The position numbers and the translations under genes were made by a program. A model generated the notes under the pieces. The model ran no database searches and was not told where the DNA came from. It saw nothing but the letters and a program-made list of their open reading frames with translations. DNA of 8,966 bases from an uncultured Lachnospiraceae bacterium (GTDB taxonomy: Bacteria > Bacillota > Clostridia > Lachnospirales > Lachnospiraceae): assembly GCA_937910785.1 (NCBI GenBank), contig CALDLG010000060.1:1-8966 (forward strand), read 5' to 3'. Shown piece after piece: positions 5,350 through 8,966 of this stretch. Position 1 is the first letter of the stretch. The number at the start of each line of letters is the position of its first letter.

Positions 5350-6465
5350 ATGAACGATTTGAGTAAAATAAGTATTCAACAATATAAGACAGATGTGGGA
5401 TTTCGTACACTTGTAGAGGGAGTAAATGATAATTTATACATTGTTCCGAAATACCAAAGAAAGTATCGTTGGTCTGAAAAGCAGGTGGCAGCATTAGTTG
5501 AATCGCTAATTCTCGGCTTTCCGATTCCTCCGATTTATACTTGTAGGAATGGAAAAAACCAATTGGAAATATTAGATGGCCAGCAACGTGTCCTGAGTTT
5601 ATTTTTCTATTATATAGGGTATTATTTAGATAGGAAAAAAAACAATTCGGTAGATTTTTCAGAGATTGAAACGGAAAATGATTCTTTTAAAGAAGCACTG
5701 ACAAATCAACTGGCATTAGAAAAACTTCATATTCAGATCAGGGGAGAAGGTGAAGAAGAGGTTAATGTGGATTACGCAGACCTTCCTGTGGAATTGAAAA
5801 GGCGTATAGATTATACATCTATTACCGTGATTGAGATAAAAATTGATGATGAAAAACAGCGTACTAAAATACTAAGAAAAATTTTTGAAAACCTGAATGC
5901 ACGAGGATCACTTTTAACACAGCAGGAGTTAAGAAATGGAATATATGTCTGTGATTTTTATAATATGTTACAGGACTATAACAGGCATAATGAAAAATGG
6001 AAAAAAATATGGGGAAAAGAAGATGCCGCAGAACGTGATATGGAGACTCTTCTGCGATTATGTGCACTAAAAAGGTATGTTAAAATTGAAAGGGAAGAGA
6101 AGGGGGATTTTAAGTTTTCGATAGAAGAATATAATAGTTCTTATGTTAAATTGTTGGATAAGTTTTCAGAAGATGTTATGGATTTTGATGATAAACAAAT
6201 TGAAGAATATAAAAAGAGTTTAATCTGTTTTTTTGATTTATTTCAAATAAATACGACGCAATCTTCGAAAGTGGCATTATTGGAAAGTTTTTATATTGTG
6301 CATGAAAAATTAGGTGTTGACAAGCCCATTACTTCTGATATATATAAGAAAGTTTTGGGAGATTCCAGATATGTATCTCATGCAAGACAAGGGACTGTAA
6401 AAATGAAAAGCATGAACGAAAGGTGGAAAACAGTATATGAGATTTGGACTGGGAATGATGAATGA
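5350..6465 (+). CDS. DUF262 domain protein without DUF1524
   Basis: This encodes a 371-residue cytoplasmic protein whose N-terminal half is a DUF262 domain, the ParB/Srx-like fold of the GmrS part of GmrSD and of BrxU. Visible hallmarks are IVPKYQRKYRW (31-41), FPIPPIY (57-63), the catalytic or NTP-binding DGQQR box (76-80), and FENLNARG...QQELRNGIY (179-199), which closes the domain. The C-terminal half (about 215-371) is helical and charged. It lacks the H-x-x-P DUF1524 nuclease motif normally found in GmrD-type fusions, so any nuclease must be supplied in trans, probably by the HNH protein two genes on. I chose ATG 5350 over GTG 5347 and TTG 5314 because it begins a natural N-terminus nine bases after AAAGGA. 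Its end overlaps the ATPase gene, which points to co-translation. Confidence 0.85.
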   Translation: MNDLSKISIQQYKTDVGFRTLVEGVNDNLYIVPKYQRKYRWSEKQVAALVESLILGFPIPPIYTCRNGKNQLEILDGQQRVLSLFFYYIGYYLDRKKNNSVDFSEIETENDSFKEALTNQLALEKLHIQIRGEGEEEVNVDYADLPVELKRRIDYTSITVIEIKIDDEKQRTKILRKIFENLNARGSLLTQQELRNGIYVCDFYNMLQDYNRHNEKWKKIWGKEDAAERDMETLLRLCALKRYVKIEREEKGDFKFSIEEYNSSYVKLLDKFSEDVMDFDDKQIEEYKKSLICFFDLFQINTTQSSKVALLESFYIVHEKLGVDKPITSDIYKKVLGDSRYVSHARQGTVKMKSMNERWKTVYEIWTGNDE

Positions 6466-7384
6466 TATTGTTGAAAAAATATTTGAAGAAACATTACCTT
6501 ATCCAGATAGCATTGTCATAGGAGATAATTCCAGTGGCAAAACACTGTTATTAAAGCTTTTTATAGAAAAAGCAAAAAATGATAGAGAAGTGTATTTTAT
6601 AGATGCTGTCAATCGAGGATTTGATGTAAAAAAAATCTCCAGAACAGTTCAAAAACCAAAGTATAAAAAAGCAATTTTGGAAACCAGATTGCAGGAAGCA
6701 TATTTTAATCTGGTGGATTCCTTTAATTGTTTTGGAACTTTAACAGAGCGGATTGAAATAATTTATCAATTATATGAAAAAGAGGTACAGGATTTATTTT
6801 TTGAATTGACAAATGATCGATTTCAGATTCTTTTTGATAATACATTAGGAGAAGTGGATTTTGGGAATGAAAAAGGACTCCTATCCAGTGGTTATCAGGC
6901 TATTGTGCGCATATTGCTTGAGTTGTTGTATTATCAGGATATGGAGGTAAAAAAGAAATTTTTACAATCAGCATGGGTTATTATTGATGAATTAGATGAG
7001 TATTTATCTCCAAGATATGCTGCTGTTATACTGGAATTTTTAAAGGAAAAATTCCCCTGGGGAAAATGGATAGTGACTACTCATTCCTGCGATTTAGTGG
7101 CAAATACAAAGGATTCCAATTTGATAATTTTGGAGAATGGAAACTGTGAAGTTGTTGATATCAATGACTATCCTTCTGTTTCTGAAGTGCAGATTATTTT
7201 CGAAAGAGTTTTTGGAAATCAGGAAAGCTCAAACTTTGATATAGAAAATATTTTGAGAAGATTGTTCAATAACAAATTGAACAATGTATGGGGGGAGAAT
7301 GATGAAACTTGTCTTAAAAAGTTAGAATCGCAAAAGCTGACAGCTTCACAACAGGTAATTGTACGTCAGATTCAGGAATGGTGA
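6458..7384 (+). CDS. Compact ABC/OLD-like ATPase (PtuA-like)
   Basis: This encodes a 308-residue ATPase of the ABC/AAA_15-AAA_21 class seen in anti-phage systems (PtuA of Septu, retron ATPases, OLD proteins). Numbered from 6458, Walker A is GDNSSGKT (22-29). A helical insert (about 60-130) comes next, then an ABC-signature-like LLSSGYQ (141-147), Walker B VIIDELDE (174-181, D177/E178), a D-loop-like LSPRY and the switch histidine in TTHS (207-210). No TOPRIM domain follows, unlike OLD nucleases. The last 70 residues are helical and probably bind the neighbour. ATG 6458 gives the most natural start and overlaps the DUF262 stop by 8 bases. ATG 6437, with AGGTGG ten bases upstream, is a real alternative that adds seven residues. 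The HNH gene follows within 10 bases. A role as energy-using sensor or gate for the nuclease is inferred from Septu. Confidence 0.82.
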   Translation: MNDIVEKIFEETLPYPDSIVIGDNSSGKTLLLKLFIEKAKNDREVYFIDAVNRGFDVKKISRTVQKPKYKKAILETRLQEAYFNLVDSFNCFGTLTERIEIIYQLYEKEVQDLFFELTNDRFQILFDNTLGEVDFGNEKGLLSSGYQAIVRILLELLYYQDMEVKKKFLQSAWVIIDELDEYLSPRYAAVILEFLKEKFPWGKWIVTTHSCDLVANTKDSNLIILENGNCEVVDINDYPSVSEVQIIFERVFGNQESSNFDIENILRRLFNNKLNNVWGENDETCLKKLESQKLTASQQVIVRQIQEW

Positions 7385-7391
7385 ACGTGAT

Positions 7392-8183
7392 ATGGAAGAT
7401 TATTTGCTGCTTGATATACCAGTATTTCAACCTCGATACAAAAAATGGAAAAAGTATGGTTATCATAATCCCATGGAAAAGAATAATTTAAAAGATGTGC
7501 TTGAAGAAAGTACAGGTGGATATTGTATGTACTGTTATGCGCGAATTCGTGTAGATGGGAAATTATTTGCAAATTTAGAACATGCGATTGAAAAGAGTAA
7601 TTCAGATAAATTATCTGAATGTATTCCCAATATTGGCATATCTTGTTCGGTTTGCAATCAGACATTTAAACGTATTGGGGAACGTAAAAGGAAAATAAAC
7701 AAAGATACTGTTATTCAATATGAAAAATCCAGCAAGTGTTCGGTAAAATATCGTAAGCAATGTACAGTTGCCTGTAAAGCATTAAGAGCATTGCAGAATA
7801 GTTACAGCAAATTATGTGGCGCAGAAATATTATTACAGCCTATGGGGATCAGAGGCAATGACTCAAATGAAATATTGGCTGTGCAGTATAACGTTATGAG
7901 CATGGAATTTGAGCCTGCAGGAAATACATATGCATATTCAGATAAGGAAATATGGTTTATTGAAACACATATACGGAGATTTCGATTGAATGATCCAAAA
8001 TATCGTTCCAAACAACTATTCAACTTTATCAAAAATGTTATAGATAATCATGGAAAAATACCAGCATACGAATACAATAATTTAATTGTAGAATTGTTTT
8101 GCAAAAAGCTTTTGGGTAAATCTCAGGAAGAAATATTAAAAATTTGTGAGAGTATTTATATTATCACATTTTCTAAAATGTAG
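7392..8183 (+). CDS. HNH endonuclease, PtuB/retron-HNH type
   Basis: This encodes a 263-residue protein with an N-terminal treble-clef HNH nuclease: GYCMYC (C45, C48), then LEHAI (E63, H64), N80 in CIPNIGIS, and SCSVCNQ (C85, C88, N89). The four cysteines should hold structural zinc; H64 and N80 fit the catalytic H and N. This spacing matches HNH proteins paired with ATPases in Septu (PtuB) and in some retrons. As in those, a C-terminal segment ends in IETHIRRFRLNDPKYRSKQ (189-207). Extra cysteines C116, C124, C128 and C142 may form a second metal site. I prefer ATG 7392, seven bases after the ATPase stop, with GGTGA (7380-7384) as ribosome site. TTG 7359 would overlap the ATPase. The likely role is DNA or RNA cleavage when the system is triggered. 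Confidence 0.85.
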   Translation: MEDYLLLDIPVFQPRYKKWKKYGYHNPMEKNNLKDVLEESTGGYCMYCYARIRVDGKLFANLEHAIEKSNSDKLSECIPNIGISCSVCNQTFKRIGERKRKINKDTVIQYEKSSKCSVKYRKQCTVACKALRALQNSYSKLCGAEILLQPMGIRGNDSNEILAVQYNVMSMEFEPAGNTYAYSDKEIWFIETHIRRFRLNDPKYRSKQLFNFIKNVIDNHGKIPAYEYNNLIVELFCKKLLGKSQEEILKICESIYIITFSKM

Positions 8184-8211
8184 TTGACGATTTATTTGCA
8201 GATAAGATAAT
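8184..8211 (+). promoter_or_regulatory. Promoter reading out of the island into the transglutaminase-type gene
   Basis: TTGACG (8184-8189) begins on the base after the HNH stop codon, and GATAAT (8206-8211) follows at a 16-base distance; both boxes match consensus at five positions. The next gene starts at 8320, giving a leader of about 100 bases. No terminator is visible between them. The promoter could supply transcription that the island cut off from the moxR promoter. Confidence 0.5.
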
Positions 8212-8319
8212 GAAATATCCGGCGGTTCCCTTTTATCAACACTGAATTCCAGATACAAACCAAAAAAAGATGATGACGAAAATGCGATAACCGGGGAAAG
8301 ACGATAGCGGGGGATCAAC

Positions 8320-8966
8320 ATGAGAAAACGTCGAAAAAACGACGCGGAGGCGGCGCATTTCATAGCAGGTCTGGTTTTACGGCCGGAAGCGGCATCGCAG
8401 GAGGAAAACAGAATCTTTACATTGTTTTTTAAGGGCGTTCTCGTCTATCTGATCGTTATGGGCACGATGGGATGCTTTCTTTCTGCGTTGAAAATAGAAT
8501 ATTCCCGGTGGACCGTTCATGTTATCGTTTTTTTGATTGCAGTGCTATGTTCTATGCTGTATTATAATAAGTATGTGATGAATATCGGCTATTTGGCTGT
8601 TCTGGCAGTCATGGTATTTGCGGGAGGCGGATTTAGCCGGTATATTAACAGTGGATTTTATTCCGTCATGAATGAGGTGGCGCAGGCGGCTTCGGATTTT
8701 TTTCATACGAGCGCCATGCGCAGTTACGGGGAACAGATCGGAAACCGGTATCTTGCGGTAACGGTTTCCATGTGTTATATAGGCTGTGTGTGCAGCGTTC
8801 TGCTGAGCATAACCATTTCCAGAAAGCTGCGGCATCTGCTGGCTTTTCTCATAAGCGCAGGACTTATGCTGATTCCGCTCTATTTTGATCTGGAGCCGGA
8901 AGGCATTTATATGGCCATGCTGTTTGGCGGGTTTTTTGCGGCCGATCTTCTCTGCCGGAGCGGGTA
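8320..8966 (+). CDS. N-terminal part of a multi-pass membrane protein, probable transglutaminase-like (TgpA-type), cut by window end
   Basis: An open frame of 215 codons starts at an ATG six bases after a GGGGG ribosome site (8309-8313) and is still open at the last base. It begins with a basic MRKRRK, then about 30 polar residues. At least five or six hydrophobic segments follow, near 35-57, 63-82, 88-103, 147-166, 171-189 and 194-212. YINSGFYSVMNEV (108-120) lies in the loop after the third segment. This topology, the high GC and the position after MoxR and DUF58 fit the membrane half of the transglutaminase-like protein that completes such clusters. The catalytic Cys-His-Asp part would lie beyond the window, so the name depends on context. 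Family members usually exceed 600 residues. Confidence 0.75.
   Translation, partial: MRKRRKNDAEAAHFIAGLVLRPEAASQEENRIFTLFFKGVLVYLIVMGTMGCFLSALKIEYSRWTVHVIVFLIAVLCSMLYYNKYVMNIGYLAVLAVMVFAGGGFSRYINSGFYSVMNEVAQAASDFFHTSAMRSYGEQIGNRYLAVTVSMCYIGCVCSVLLSITISRKLRHLLAFLISAGLMLIPLYFDLEPEGIYMAMLFGGFFAADLLCRSG

Larger units (their letters stand above)
5190..8290. other. AT-rich three-gene island inserted between DUF58 and the transglutaminase-type gene
   Basis: Composition changes sharply. A hand count gives 18 of 60 G+C at 6241-6300, against 39 of 60 at 3661-3720 in the neighbouring MoxR gene. The island holds three tightly packed + strand genes (DUF262, ABC-type ATPase, HNH) with their own leader. 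It separates DUF58 from the gene that normally follows it. No integrase, transposase or clear terminal repeat is present, so the mode of entry is unknown. The borders given are approximate, set where base composition shifts. Confidence 0.65.

Noticed and set aside
5206..8289. Possible target-site duplication: AAAAATACGATA (5206-5217) and GAAAATGCGATA (8278-8289)
   Set aside because: Only 10 of 12 bases match and both are low-complexity, so chance is a good explanation, although the positions near the island borders are suggestive.
8545..8835. 96-codon minus-strand open frame near the right end
   Set aside because: It is antisense to the membrane protein frame at 8320-8966, which has a ribosome site, a clear topology and the right gene context.

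Overview
The window most likely comes from a Gram-positive Clostridia chromosome, probably a Lachnospiraceae-type gut bacterium. The reasons are purine-rich Shine-Dalgarno sites, ATG/GTG/TTG starts, and a MoxR / DUF58 / membrane transglutaminase-type gene order that I associate with that group. This taxonomic call is inference; the window holds no rRNA or tRNA.

Bases 1-2950 are accessory or decaying DNA. They hold a terminator-like hairpin and an extended -10 promoter leading into a small GNAT acetyltransferase (243-692). Next is a broken AlbA_2 (Schlafen-type) ATP-binding regulator gene (888-1806), reduced by several deletions and frame changes. An intact RelB/DinJ-RelE/ParE type II toxin-antitoxin operon follows (2040-2659), with a palindromic operator inside its promoter. 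After it come the ends of what may be another collapsed gene (2746-2929), which keeps a promoter and a strong terminator.

Bases 2950-5150 are GC-richer housekeeping-type DNA on the + strand. A promoter and a long leader hairpin precede a MoxR-family AAA+ ATPase (3112-4044) and a DUF58 membrane protein (4092-5147). The usual third partner, a multi-pass protein that looks like the N-terminus of a transglutaminase-like (TgpA-type) protein, resumes only at 8320 and runs off the window end.

Between DUF58 and this third gene lies an AT-rich three-gene island (about 5190-8290), all on the + strand and tightly packed. It encodes a DUF262 (ParB/GmrS-like) protein without the usual DUF1524 nuclease domain, a compact ABC/OLD-like ATPase without TOPRIM, and a cysteine-rich HNH nuclease of the PtuB/retron-HNH style. 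The layout suggests a mobile anti-phage module: DUF262 as sensor or NTP-dependent part, and the ATPase plus HNH as a Septu-like (PtuAB) effector pair. I do not know this exact three-gene combination as a named system. It is the main candidate for something undescribed here. A promoter-like sequence directly after the HNH stop codon could restore transcription of the interrupted downstream gene.
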